From Paludibacteraceae bacterium (GTDB lineage: Bacteria; Bacteroidota; Bacteroidia; Bacteroidales; Paludibacteraceae), in the NCBI GenBank assembly GCA_017479885.1, contig JAFVBR010000042.1, positions 62,001-126,000 on the forward strand: DNA of 64,000 bases, read 5' to 3'. Position 1 is the first letter of the stretch, and every line of letters begins with the position of its first letter. Under the pieces are notes generated by a model. That model saw only the letters and a program-made list of their open reading frames with translations, made no database searches and was not told the origin of the DNA. The position numbers were made by a program, and so were the translations under genes. Shown here piece by piece: positions 24,804 to 33,837 of this stretch.

Positions 24804-26092
24804 CAAACAAACATGTAATAGCAGTTATAGGTCTGGGATATGTAGGCCTGCCTCTTGCAATTGAGTACGGAAAGAAATATCGTGTAATAGGCTTTGACGT
24901 AAACACCCTGCGCGTATCAGAACTTGAGCGCGGCGAAGACCACACTCTGGAGGCTGACCTTGTAGGTATGCGCCAGGCATGCGAACTATTCAACTCAACA
25001 CAGAAATACGGTCTGAGTTTCTCTTCGTCGATTGAAGAACTAAGACAAGCCAACACTTATATCGTGACCGTGCCGACTCCGATAGACAGGTTCAACAACC
25101 CTGACCTCACCCCGCTTTTGAAGGCAAGCGAGACAATAGGCAAAACACTGAACAAAGGCGACCTTGTGATATACGAATCAACTGTTTATCCGGGGTGTAC
25201 AGAAGAGGACTGCGTACCGGTTCTTGAGAAATTCTCCGGGTTAAAATTCAATCAGGACTTTTTCTGCGGTTACTCCCCCGAGCGAATCAACCCCGGGGAC
25301 AAGGTGAACACCCTAACCAAAATAAAGAAGATAACCTCCGGTTCAACCCCTGAAGTGGCAGAGATAGTTGACAAACTATACAACTCCATATTAGAAAACG
25401 GCACTCACAAAGCCCCCAACATGAAAGTAGCAGAGGCAGCAAAGGCTGTGGAGAACTCGCAACGCGATGTCAACATCAGTTTCATGAATGAATTGGCACT
25501 GATATGCGACCGAGTAGGAATAGACACCAACGATGTGATAGAAGCAGCCGGAACAAAGTGGAACTTTCTGAAATACAGACCCGGACTTGTAGGCGGTCAT
25601 TGCATCTCTGTGGATCCCTATTATCTTGCCCACAAGGCTAAGGCACTCGGCTACGACCCGCAAGTTATTCTGTCAGGACGTGCAGTCAACAACTCCATAG
25701 CAAAGTTTATTGCCGACAAGACACTGAAGCTGATGATTCAGAAAGACCACAAGATAAAAGGTGCATCTGTTTTGATGCTTGGAGTAACATTCAAGGAGAA
25801 TTGTCCAGACTGCCGCAACACCAAAGTAGTAGATATAGCTACTGAGCTTGAAGAGTTCGGCTGCAAGGTTGATATTTACGATCCTTGGGCATCGCCAGAG
25901 GTTGTAAGGCATGAATACGGCAAAGAACTGATACCCGCAATCGACCCCGAACAGAAATACGAAGCCGTGATAGCATGTGTGAGTCACAACCAGTTCAAGA
26001 CTTTCGATTTCAAGAAATACAAAGAGCAGGGAGCCGTGATTTTCGATGTCAAAAACTTTGTTGACCGGAATCTGGTTGACGGCAGACTATAA
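24800..26092 (+). CDS. UDP-N-acetyl-hexosamine 6-dehydrogenase, TviB/WbpO type
   Basis: 430 residues. The enzyme oxidises C6 of a UDP-HexNAc twice with NAD+ to give the uronic acid. Seen: the Rossmann motif VIGLGYVGLPLA at residues 9-20; a middle domain with KAVENSQRDVNISFMNELA; the catalytic Cys268 in GGHCISVDPYYLA; and the C-terminal UDP-binding domain with LGVTFKENCPDCRNTKV. The GGHCISVDPYYL form and the segment KWNFLKYRPGLVGG separate it from UDP-glucose dehydrogenases and place it with TviB/WbpO, so UDP-GlcNAcA or UDP-GalNAcA is the expected product. First enzyme gene of the locus. Confidence 0.88.
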   Translation: MTNKHVIAVIGLGYVGLPLAIEYGKKYRVIGFDVNTLRVSELERGEDHTLEADLVGMRQACELFNSTQKYGLSFSSSIEELRQANTYIVTVPTPIDRFNNPDLTPLLKASETIGKTLNKGDLVIYESTVYPGCTEEDCVPVLEKFSGLKFNQDFFCGYSPERINPGDKVNTLTKIKKITSGSTPEVAEIVDKLYNSILENGTHKAPNMKVAEAAKAVENSQRDVNISFMNELALICDRVGIDTNDVIEAAGTKWNFLKYRPGLVGGHCISVDPYYLAHKAKALGYDPQVILSGRAVNNSIAKFIADKTLKLMIQKDHKIKGASVLMLGVTFKENCPDCRNTKVVDIATELEEFGCKVDIYDPWASPEVVRHEYGKELIPAIDPEQKYEAVIACVSHNQFKTFDFKKYKEQGAVIFDVKNFVDRNLVDGRL

Positions 26093-26134
26093 ACATTCAG
26101 ATGTCCGGGGACTTCTGAGTTTCCGGTAGTTGCT

Positions 26135-27526
26135 TTGGCAGAAGGAATAGAAAACATAGGGAAACGAGATATAATGTGGAGTTACGCTTCCACATTATTT
26201 CTTGCAGGTGCCGGAATGATAATTCTTCCGTTTATTCTGCATTTCTGGTCAGACGAGACCAACGGCATCTGGCAGATATTCCAAACGATAACCACTCTTG
26301 TATTACTTCTTGATTTCGGTTTCCGCCCATCATTTGCACGGAATGTAAGTTACATATTTTCAGGAGTAAAACATCTACAGAAAGAAGGAGTGGCCGCTGA
26401 TACCGATACAGGCAAGGTGGATTATTCACTTTTGAAGAGCACACTTCTTGCGATGAGAAGTTTTTACCGCTGGATAGCGTTTGGTGCATTTATATTGCTT
26501 GCGAGTGCCGGAACAGCGTACATATATTTCGAGGTGCTGGGCAAATACAGCGGCAGCCATACGGACGTAATAGTAGCATGGATAATGCTAATCAGCATCA
26601 ACTGCTACAACCTCTACACCCTTTATTACGAGACGCTGCTACTCGGCAAAGGTTACGTAAAGCGTTCGCAGCAGATAACTATAATCGGACAATGCGCGTA
26701 TCTGCTCACGGCTATAGGTCTGATATATGCCGGTCTGGGTCTGACAGCCGTAGTAAGCGCCCAACTTATTTCAATAGTAATCAGAAGAGTGCTCTCCTAT
26801 AAAGTATTCTTTACACCAGAAATAAAGCGACATCTCAAAGAAGCGGAATTACAGCCCCAAAAAGATATACTGAATGCCATATATCCCAATGCCGTCAAAA
26901 CAGGTTTGACCCATTTGGGCGGCTTCTGTGTAAACCAATCTGCCATATTTTTCGGTACACATTATCTCAGTCTTGCCGAATTGGGCAGTTACAGCATAAC
27001 GCACAAAATAATACTGTTTCTTGCGATATGCGGAGCAGTGGTGTATCAGACATACGTTCCACAGTTGGCAAAATACCGTGTTGAGAAGAATATCAGCGGT
27101 CTGAGGCGCAAATATACATACAGTGTATTATCGCTTGTGACTATAATGACAACAGGCGGTTTGGCACTTATATTTTTCGGAATGCGGGTATTCCGCCTGA
27201 TAGGCAGCCAAACAGAACTACTGCCGGCTACGCTGATGGCAACGATGCTTGTGATACAATTCCTCGAGCAGAATCATGTGATTGCAGCCGGCTTTATTAT
27301 GGCAGACAACAAGATTCCCTTCTTTATACCATCGCTTGTTTCGGGTGCAGCAACAATCATATTGCTTTATCTGTTTGTAGGGGTTGCAGATATGGGAGTA
27401 TGGGGAATGATACTTGCCCCGGGCATAGCTCAACTGGCATATCAGAACTGGAAATGGCCGAGTGTGGTAATAAAAGAGTTTGTTGCAAATGAGACAGAAA
27501 CACAAAGAATTACGATGCAACAATGA
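26135..27526 (+). CDS. wzx: Wzx-type lipid-linked oligosaccharide flippase
   Basis: 463 residues with about 12-14 membrane helices of the MOP flippase superfamily. It would flip undecaprenyl-linked repeat units to the periplasmic face. The start is TTG at 26135 (MAEGIENIGKRDIMWSYASTL). No ATG, GTG or other TTG lies upstream in frame before the previous stop, and the short charged segment before helix 1 is normal for the family. An ATG at 26174 is the alternative but would begin at the helix itself. The stop overlaps the next gene by four bases. Confidence 0.85.
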   Translation: MAEGIENIGKRDIMWSYASTLFLAGAGMIILPFILHFWSDETNGIWQIFQTITTLVLLLDFGFRPSFARNVSYIFSGVKHLQKEGVAADTDTGKVDYSLLKSTLLAMRSFYRWIAFGAFILLASAGTAYIYFEVLGKYSGSHTDVIVAWIMLISINCYNLYTLYYETLLLGKGYVKRSQQITIIGQCAYLLTAIGLIYAGLGLTAVVSAQLISIVIRRVLSYKVFFTPEIKRHLKEAELQPQKDILNAIYPNAVKTGLTHLGGFCVNQSAIFFGTHYLSLAELGSYSITHKIILFLAICGAVVYQTYVPQLAKYRVEKNISGLRRKYTYSVLSLVTIMTTGGLALIFFGMRVFRLIGSQTELLPATLMATMLVIQFLEQNHVIAAGFIMADNKIPFFIPSLVSGAATIILLYLFVGVADMGVWGMILAPGIAQLAYQNWKWPSVVIKEFVANETETQRITMQQ

Positions 27527-28437
27527 CATACCAAATCAACATATTCACTATCATTGTAACATATAACGCCATGCCATGGGTTGACCGTTGTCTGGGCAGT
27601 TTGCGCCAATCGACCATAGCCGCCACAACAGTGGTTGTTGACAACGGCTCGACCGATGGCAGCATAGCATACATAAAAACACACTACCCCGAAGTGGTGG
27701 TGCTTGAGCAAAAGAAGAATTCAGGCTTCGGTCAGGGTAACAACGCCGGAATACGCTATGCCCTTGAACACGGCTGCAGCCATGTACTGCTACTCAACCA
27801 GGATGCATGGATAGAATCGGACATGCCGGAGAAATTGTTGCATTATGCAGATACCGACAGTCTTCTTAGTCCTGTTCATCTGAATGGCAAAGGAGTCGCA
27901 CTTGACACCAACTTCAAGAACAATTCCGTCATCAGAGGAGGATGGCAGCATTTGCTGCACAATGACCCGCTTTTGGACAAAACAAGCGGCAGATACGAGA
28001 CCCGGGAAATCAATGCCGCATGCTGGCTTCTCCCCGCTTCAACAATAAGAATGATTGGAGGATTCAATCCGTTGTTTTATCATTACGGTGAAGATATCAA
28101 CTACCTTCACAGACTGCGTTACAATCACATTCCGGTATATTTCGTTACATCCTCCTACGTCTATCACGACCGCGAAAACCGCAAGCCTGCCGAAGTAGAT
28201 TACAGCAAAGTTTACAGAGAACTGCTGCTGATATACACCAATATCAACCACAACACATTTACAAATCACCTGAAATCGGTCCGCTATCTTGCCGGACTTA
28301 CACATAGAGCATTGAAATCAAAGAAAATACATATACTCAGATATTATTTTTCTGCCTTAAATGAATTAAGAAGAAAGAAGAGCGAAATAACAGCAAGCAG
28401 AAATAAAGAGAAAAGCACGGGAACACACTGGTTATGA
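27523..28437 (+). CDS. Glycosyltransferase family 2 (rhamnosyltransferase-like)
   Basis: 304 residues. GT-A fold with FTIIVTYNAMPWVDRCLGSL, the nucleotide-binding VVVDNGSTDGS, GFGQGNNAGIRYAL, and LLNQDAW in the place of the DxD motif. This pattern is typical of WbbL/RfbF-like transferases, which add rhamnose or a related deoxysugar, but the donor cannot be assigned from sequence. No membrane helices, so it acts at the cytoplasmic face of the membrane on lipid-linked sugar. ATGA overlaps on both sides place it in a tightly coupled wzx-GT-wzy block. Confidence 0.88.
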   Translation: MTYQINIFTIIVTYNAMPWVDRCLGSLRQSTIAATTVVVDNGSTDGSIAYIKTHYPEVVVLEQKKNSGFGQGNNAGIRYALEHGCSHVLLLNQDAWIESDMPEKLLHYADTDSLLSPVHLNGKGVALDTNFKNNSVIRGGWQHLLHNDPLLDKTSGRYETREINAACWLLPASTIRMIGGFNPLFYHYGEDINYLHRLRYNHIPVYFVTSSYVYHDRENRKPAEVDYSKVYRELLLIYTNINHNTFTNHLKSVRYLAGLTHRALKSKKIHILRYYFSALNELRRKKSEITASRNKEKSTGTHWL

Positions 28438-29678
28438 CAGTAGTTATACCATTCATATACTTTTTGCTGCTATGCATATACTTCAGAGTCAAGCATGGCA
28501 GATTTGACGTGCCTTCTTTTTTAGCATTAACGTATGCCGTATCCGCATTTTTCTCAATAATTGCATACAATCAGGATTTGAACGACTACAAATACCAGAT
28601 GCCTGTGGTTCATATTCTCCCAACAGCCGTATATTGCGGACTGCTTACTATCACATTCATTCCGTTTTCACGATTCAGAGGAGAAATGATTAAGGAGATA
28701 GAGCGACCCAAAATGTGGCTATTTGACGCACTTGCCTATATCTTTATAGCAACATTTTTCATAACGATAGCAAATCTATTGCCTGACATAATAGATCATG
28801 CCAGAGAGGGTGAGTTGCTGACACTGAGAAATGAGATATACAACGAAGACGAAATTGCGGAACCGAAAGGAATAAGATACATTCTTGCCCTACCGACCAC
28901 TCTGTTCTCGCCATGTTCACCACTGATGCTGGTAATGTATTTCTATAGTGTATGCTTTCTTGAGAAACGAAAGATATTCAACATATTATTGCTACTCTCC
29001 TCTTTCACTCCGGTAATCCCCGCTCTTCTCATATCTGGTCGCACACAAATTACATACTGGCTTCTGACATTTATTGCATGTTACTTGCTGTTCCGTCCGT
29101 ATATTGGCAAGAACTTAAGCAAAAGAATCATAACCATATTCATAGTATTAGGAGCCGTAGTTCTGGCTTTCTTTATTGCAGTAACCATCTCAAGGTGGAA
29201 AGAAGCCGATATTATAAAGAATGCCGTAATAATATATGCAGGTGAGCCATACATAGATTTCTGCATGTTTTTCGACACACTGCATACAAAGCATATCCAC
29301 CTGCAACGCCTATTCCCCTTCACATACTATTTTATTCTCGGCTATGACACCAACCTGTTTGCATACCGTGAGATTCTGTATAATGAAACCGGTATATATG
29401 CCAATGTGTTCAACACTTTTCTCGGTGACATCATGCTTGACACAGGAAAAACCGGCATGTTTATATATACATTCCTATATGCGACAATCACGTGCATAGC
29501 ACTGCACAGGAAGGACAAAAGTATCATGCCTTTCTACCAGTTGCCTATATATATAATTTGTCTTCTCGTACCACTTGAAGGTTTGTTTTTCTACAGCTTT
29601 CATACGGTAAGGATGAGTTATTATATTATAGAAACCTTGATAATTTGTATATTATTCAGGTATAGATTGAAGAGATGA
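28434..29678 (+). CDS. wzy: Wzy-like O-antigen/capsule repeat-unit polymerase
   Basis: 414 residues with about ten membrane helices and one long periplasmic loop between helices (roughly residues 255-345), the usual architecture of Wzy polymerases. Wzy proteins share little sequence, so the call rests on topology and position between glycosyltransferases and a Wzx flippase. It would polymerise repeat units in the periplasm. Four-base overlaps with both neighbours. Confidence 0.78.
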   Translation: MTVVIPFIYFLLLCIYFRVKHGRFDVPSFLALTYAVSAFFSIIAYNQDLNDYKYQMPVVHILPTAVYCGLLTITFIPFSRFRGEMIKEIERPKMWLFDALAYIFIATFFITIANLLPDIIDHAREGELLTLRNEIYNEDEIAEPKGIRYILALPTTLFSPCSPLMLVMYFYSVCFLEKRKIFNILLLLSSFTPVIPALLISGRTQITYWLLTFIACYLLFRPYIGKNLSKRIITIFIVLGAVVLAFFIAVTISRWKEADIIKNAVIIYAGEPYIDFCMFFDTLHTKHIHLQRLFPFTYYFILGYDTNLFAYREILYNETGIYANVFNTFLGDIMLDTGKTGMFIYTFLYATITCIALHRKDKSIMPFYQLPIYIICLLVPLEGLFFYSFHTVRMSYYIIETLIICILFRYRLKR

Positions 29679-30616
29679 CGCCAACCGTAACCATAATAAT
29701 TCCCTGCTATAACCAGGCCGCCTTTCTCCCGCGAGCAATATCGTCTGTTTTGTCACAAACGATGCAAGATTGGGAGTGCATAGTTGTGGACGATGGGTCA
29801 ACCGACAATTCTGCTGATATCGCTCGACTATATCAAGAGCGCGATAGTCGGTTCAAAGTAATAACTCAGCCTAACTCAGGCTCTGCCACTGCTCGCAATA
29901 CAGGCCTCTGCATCGCTAAAGGTGAGTATGTTCAGTTTCTTGATGCAGATGATCTGCTTGACTCAAACAAACTGAGACTCCAAACCGATTATATGCAGAA
30001 GAATGGACTTAGTGTAAGCTATACTAACTACCAAAAGTTTTACCTTCCACCCGAGACTGACAACTACAAGTTTATAAATCCCCAACCATATACTACTCAC
30101 ATCATAGGCAAGTTCTCATTTAGTATTCTCATTCGCTGGGGAGTAGATTTGTCTATTCCTCTCAACTGCTTTCTCTACCGCAATACCTTCTTACAAACAA
30201 ACCATATCGCATTCGATGAGAATATCCGACAGCGAGAAGATTGGGATTTTCATATAAAAATAAGTAAACATATCCGGTGCATTCCCTTCCTAAGCAAATA
30301 TATTGGCGCATTCTACCGAAGCAACTTCTCCGGAAAAACCGGTTCATATAGTCGTATTACTAAAGGTAATCTGAAGTTTATTACAGAAGAGAAACACTAT
30401 CTACATTGGTATCAACTGCCTTTATGGAGTTACAGGCTGTCTATCGAATTATGTTTTCTCTGCTTAAGAGCTATTAAATACCATGAACTTGAAGGATTCA
30501 AAGCCCTAAAAGAAATCCGTTGGAAAGATAGCATCTTACTCCTTATCATAGCTATTTTATTACTCCCTTTAGCAATAATCCATGTGCTAATAAGGAGTAT
30601 CTACGTTTATTTATAA
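29675..30616 (+). CDS. Glycosyltransferase family 2
   Basis: 313 residues. Typical N-terminal GT2 domain: VTIIIPCYNQAAFLPRAISSVLSQT, CIVVDDGSTDNS, SATARNTGL and the DxD-type QFLDADDLL. REDWDFHIKI is the usual acidic segment preceding the acceptor region. A hydrophobic C-terminal stretch (SILLLIIAILLLPLAIIHVLI) could anchor it in the membrane. Sugar specificity is unknown. Its start overlaps the wzy stop. Confidence 0.88.
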   Translation: MTPTVTIIIPCYNQAAFLPRAISSVLSQTMQDWECIVVDDGSTDNSADIARLYQERDSRFKVITQPNSGSATARNTGLCIAKGEYVQFLDADDLLDSNKLRLQTDYMQKNGLSVSYTNYQKFYLPPETDNYKFINPQPYTTHIIGKFSFSILIRWGVDLSIPLNCFLYRNTFLQTNHIAFDENIRQREDWDFHIKISKHIRCIPFLSKYIGAFYRSNFSGKTGSYSRITKGNLKFITEEKHYLHWYQLPLWSYRLSIELCFLCLRAIKYHELEGFKALKEIRWKDSILLLIIAILLLPLAIIHVLIRSIYVYL

Positions 30617-30624
30617 TTGGCACT

Positions 30625-31422
30625 ATGAAACATATTCTTCTCATCTGTGTTACCTACCGCTCATATGGGCAACTCTCTGACTTCCTGTCTTCCGTTGAGA
30701 GTGCTGCCGCACTATGCCCTGATGTGCACGTAGATGTTGCTATCGCCGATAACACTCCCAAAGAAGAATCTGTTTCAGTATGTGATGATTATAATCATAT
30801 ATCCATCAAACAATACCATTTCTATGACAATCTCGGTTACCTCGGTGCCGCTCAGCAGATCTACAACCACAATGCAGCACAATATGATTTCTGTGCTATA
30901 ACAAATGTTGACCTTACTCTCGCACCCGACTTCTTCTCCTTGCTCCTCACTATCGATACCAATACTATCGGCTGGATTGCTCCCGACATATACACCATAT
31001 CAGACCATCGACACGAGAATCCGTATATGCTGTCACGCCCGAGCAAATTCAACTTCTTCATTTGGAATATCATATATTCAAGCCAATTCATCAACAAAAT
31101 ATACAATATACTACATAAATTAAAGAGAGAAAATCACCCTACTCCGTCCCATCAAGACATATATGCAGCCCATGGCTCATTTATGCTCTTTACCGGCAAC
31201 TTCATATCTATGCAGCCTATTCTATCTTTTCCGACTTTCCTATACGGAGAAGAGATTTACATAGCTGAACTGACAAGACTTTCTGCTCTTAAGGTTGTCT
31301 ATATTCCTCAACTAAAGATTTATAATTCAGGACACGTCAACATGTCTGCAATACCTCAAACACAGCGAAGCAAATGGAGTAAACAAAGCCTCATCGCAAT
31401 AAGAAATGCTTATTTCAAATAA
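30625..31422 (+). CDS. Glycosyltransferase family 2-like protein
   Basis: 265 residues. The N-terminus ILLICVTYRSYGQLSDFLSSV, a central VAIADNTPKEE and the late FCAITNVDLTLAPDFF follow the GT2 order (nucleotide-binding strand, then an acidic NVDL in place of DxD). The fit is looser than for its neighbours: the canonical DDGSTD is replaced by ADNTPKE. It resembles capsule GT2 proteins in which the motif is NTP-like. It lies nine bases after the previous GT gene and is soluble by sequence. Confidence 0.72.
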   Translation: MKHILLICVTYRSYGQLSDFLSSVESAAALCPDVHVDVAIADNTPKEESVSVCDDYNHISIKQYHFYDNLGYLGAAQQIYNHNAAQYDFCAITNVDLTLAPDFFSLLLTIDTNTIGWIAPDIYTISDHRHENPYMLSRPSKFNFFIWNIIYSSQFINKIYNILHKLKRENHPTPSHQDIYAAHGSFMLFTGNFISMQPILSFPTFLYGEEIYIAELTRLSALKVVYIPQLKIYNSGHVNMSAIPQTQRSKWSKQSLIAIRNAYFK

Positions 31423-31433
31423 TAAATCTGCCA

Positions 31434-32426
31434 ATGCCTGAAGTCAGTATTATATGCCCCATCTATAACGAGGAACCTTTCATAGAGCAGTGCATCAACT
31501 CCGTTCTTCAGCAAGACCTGCCACCCGCCGAGTGGGAGTTGCTGCTTGTTGATGGCATGAGCACTGACCTCACACGCCGGCTCATTGAGCCATATCTAAA
31601 CAAACACACCAATATCAGTCTCTTGGATAATCCTCACAAAACTGCACCTTACGCTATGAATCTTGGTATCAATGCGGCAAGAGGAGAATATATAGTTCGT
31701 ATTGATACTCATGCCGACTACCCGAGCAACTATGTCTCTACCCTGCTCCATTATCTTCAAACCTTGCCTGATGCTGCCAATGTAGGAGCCGTCTGCCGCA
31801 CTCTGCCGCGTAACAACACCAAGAAGGCACAAGCCATTGTGCAAGTTATGAGTAGCCGGTTCGGAGTCGGTAATGCTGCCTTTAGAACCGGAGTCTCTAA
31901 GATAACAGAAGTTGATACAGTCCCCTTCGGCTGTTTCCGCAAGCAAACACTAATTCAATGTGGGGGCTATGACGAGCGACTTACACGCAATCAGGATATC
32001 GAACTCAATAAACGCATAAGTCAAGCCGGAGGAAAAATTTATCTTATCCCCGATGTTAGTTGCTCATACTACGTTCGCTCTACATATAAAGAACTTGCTC
32101 ACAACAACTATCAAAACGGCAAATGGAACATACTCACCGTATTCTTCACACGTTGCTTCCATTCACTTTCTATTCGACATTTCGTACCGCTTCTGTTCCT
32201 GCTCTCACTCATTATCCCTCTGCTCTTCATGCCGCTTTATCTCCCTATAGGGATCCTCTCACTTCTTTCTCTACTCGCATACATTATCCTAATAGGTTCA
32301 GTCTCAGCAAATATAGCATATAAAAAACGAGTTAACTTCTTCTGTCTTCTCACTGCTTTCTTTACACTACATATAAGTTATGGTTTTGGCTCTTTAATAG
32401 GTTTTACAAAAATTCTTGTACAATGA
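31434..32426 (+). CDS. Glycosyltransferase family 2, ExoA-like with C-terminal membrane helices
   Basis: 330 residues. Soluble GT2 domain (SIICPIYNEEPFIEQCINSVL, LLVDGMSTDLT, YIVRIDTHADYP as the DxD region, LTRNQDIELNKR), followed by three membrane helices from about residue 243. This arrangement matches ExoA-type transferases of succinoglycan-like pathways, which extend the lipid-linked chain at the membrane. Donor sugar unknown. The stop overlaps the next gene by four bases. Confidence 0.85.
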   Translation: MPEVSIICPIYNEEPFIEQCINSVLQQDLPPAEWELLLVDGMSTDLTRRLIEPYLNKHTNISLLDNPHKTAPYAMNLGINAARGEYIVRIDTHADYPSNYVSTLLHYLQTLPDAANVGAVCRTLPRNNTKKAQAIVQVMSSRFGVGNAAFRTGVSKITEVDTVPFGCFRKQTLIQCGGYDERLTRNQDIELNKRISQAGGKIYLIPDVSCSYYVRSTYKELAHNNYQNGKWNILTVFFTRCFHSLSIRHFVPLLFLLSLIIPLLFMPLYLPIGILSLLSLLAYIILIGSVSANIAYKKRVNFFCLLTAFFTLHISYGFGSLIGFTKILVQ

Positions 32427-33217
32427 TAGAAAGTTATAATCTATATAAACACGCATGGGTGTACTCACATGCCCCGCATATGGAAACTTGCCTAACCGAC
32501 AAACAAATTGGAAGCTTACTGCAAAAAGGAGGCTGGCTGGTAAGAAATACTTTCAACTTTGACCAAAAACAAACTACTTCTTTCTGGTTTGTCATAAAAG
32601 ATTCATTCAATTCAATGGCTGAGTTAAGCAGTAACACTCGTAATCAGGTACGCCGCGGACTAAATAACTTCACTATCCGAATTATTGACAGAACAAACAT
32701 GCTGACCGATGGCTACAAGATTCTATGCCAAGCTAATGCATCATATAGAATCCCGACTAATACGCCTTCACAACATCAATTCAACGATAGAATCACTCTT
32801 TCTGACACGCTTACCGAGTTTTGGGGGGCATTCAACAATAAGAACGAATTAGTTGCTTTTGCTATCAATCATATCGAAGACAATTGCTGTAATTATCAAA
32901 CTCTTAAGGCATATCCCGAAGCACTTAAAAATTATGTATATTACGCTCTGATATACAAAATGAATGAATATTATCTGCAAAACAAAAAACTCTCATACGT
33001 TTACGACGGTGCTCGCTCTATCACTGAACATTCCAATATTCAACAGTTTCTAATACAAAAGTTTAACTTTCGCAAGGCATACTGCTCTATTAAAATAACA
33101 TATTGCTGGTGGTTGAAAATAGCAGTTAAAATTATCTATCCTTTCAGAACACTTGTAAATAACAATTCAGTAACAGCTATTCTTAGACAAGAAGCAATGC
33201 AAAGAAATCAAATATAA
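32423..33217 (+). CDS. FemAB/GNAT-like acyltransferase-type protein in the polysaccharide locus
   Basis: 264 residues, soluble except for a hydrophobic segment near the C-terminus (WWLKIAVKIIYPF). The order of elements recalls the FemAB/GNAT fold seen in bacterial surface-polysaccharide clusters: SSNTRNQVRRGLNNF (the RNQ-x-R-R segment), GAFNNKNELVAFAINHI (a core beta hairpin) and YVYDGARSITEHSNIQQFL. Such proteins usually acylate an amino sugar. I cannot name the donor or acceptor. It sits directly before the initiating transferase and aminotransferase genes, where an amino-sugar N-acyltransferase would be expected. AT-rich. Confidence 0.55.
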   Translation: MIESYNLYKHAWVYSHAPHMETCLTDKQIGSLLQKGGWLVRNTFNFDQKQTTSFWFVIKDSFNSMAELSSNTRNQVRRGLNNFTIRIIDRTNMLTDGYKILCQANASYRIPTNTPSQHQFNDRITLSDTLTEFWGAFNNKNELVAFAINHIEDNCCNYQTLKAYPEALKNYVYYALIYKMNEYYLQNKKLSYVYDGARSITEHSNIQQFLIQKFNFRKAYCSIKITYCWWLKIAVKIIYPFRTLVNNNSVTAILRQEAMQRNQI

Positions 33218-33219
33218 TA

Positions 33220-33834
33220 ATGACAATCTCTAAATACATATTCGACCGCTTTATATCACTCTTAGGCCTGCTCTTTCTTTGGCCTGTACTGCTTATTGTC
33301 GCACTGCTAATCAAGATAAATATGCCGGATGGCCCTGTCATCTTCAGACAGCAACGTGTAGGCAAAGACGGCCGTCTGTTCACTATGTATAAATTCCGTA
33401 CCATGACAACCCGTCATGGCGGCAGTAGCATCTCTGTTGCTGGAGAAGCGAGAATTACCCCTTTAGGCAAAGTCCTAAGAAAATACAAACTCGACGAACT
33501 ACCCGAACTCTGGAATGTGCTTCTTGCTGACATGTCTTTTGTAGGACCGCGACCCGATGTGCCGGGTTATGCGGATTGTTTGCAAGGAGAGAATCGCAAC
33601 ATCTTACGTCTCCGACCCGGCATCACAGGACCTGCTTCACTCAAATATCGCAATGAAGAACAACTCCTCGCGCAAGTGGATAACCCGCAGAAATACAACG
33701 ACGAAGTCATCTTTCCCGACAAAGTGAGACTCAATCTTTACTATCTCTATCATTGGTCATTCCTCGGCGATCTCAAGATGATATTATGCACCGTCTTTGG
33801 TCTTCACATGACCTACAACAACGAAACTATCTGA
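33220..33834 (+). CDS. PglC-type initiating phosphoglycosyl transferase
   Basis: 204 residues, the small monotopic form of the family. It has one N-terminal re-entrant hydrophobic helix (LLGLLFLWPVLLIVALLI), then PVIFRQQRVGKDGRLFTMYKFRTM, the catalytic Asp-Glu pair in KLDELPELWNVL, and VGPRPDVPGY. It transfers a phospho-sugar from a UDP-sugar to undecaprenyl phosphate, starting each repeat unit. Family members of this size commonly use UDP-diacetylbacillosamine or similar 4-amino sugars, which fits the adjacent aminotransferase. Two bases separate it from the previous gene and three from the next. Confidence 0.92.
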   Translation: MTISKYIFDRFISLLGLLFLWPVLLIVALLIKINMPDGPVIFRQQRVGKDGRLFTMYKFRTMTTRHGGSSISVAGEARITPLGKVLRKYKLDELPELWNVLLADMSFVGPRPDVPGYADCLQGENRNILRLRPGITGPASLKYRNEEQLLAQVDNPQKYNDEVIFPDKVRLNLYYLYHWSFLGDLKMILCTVFGLHMTYNNETI

Positions 33835-33837
33835 ATT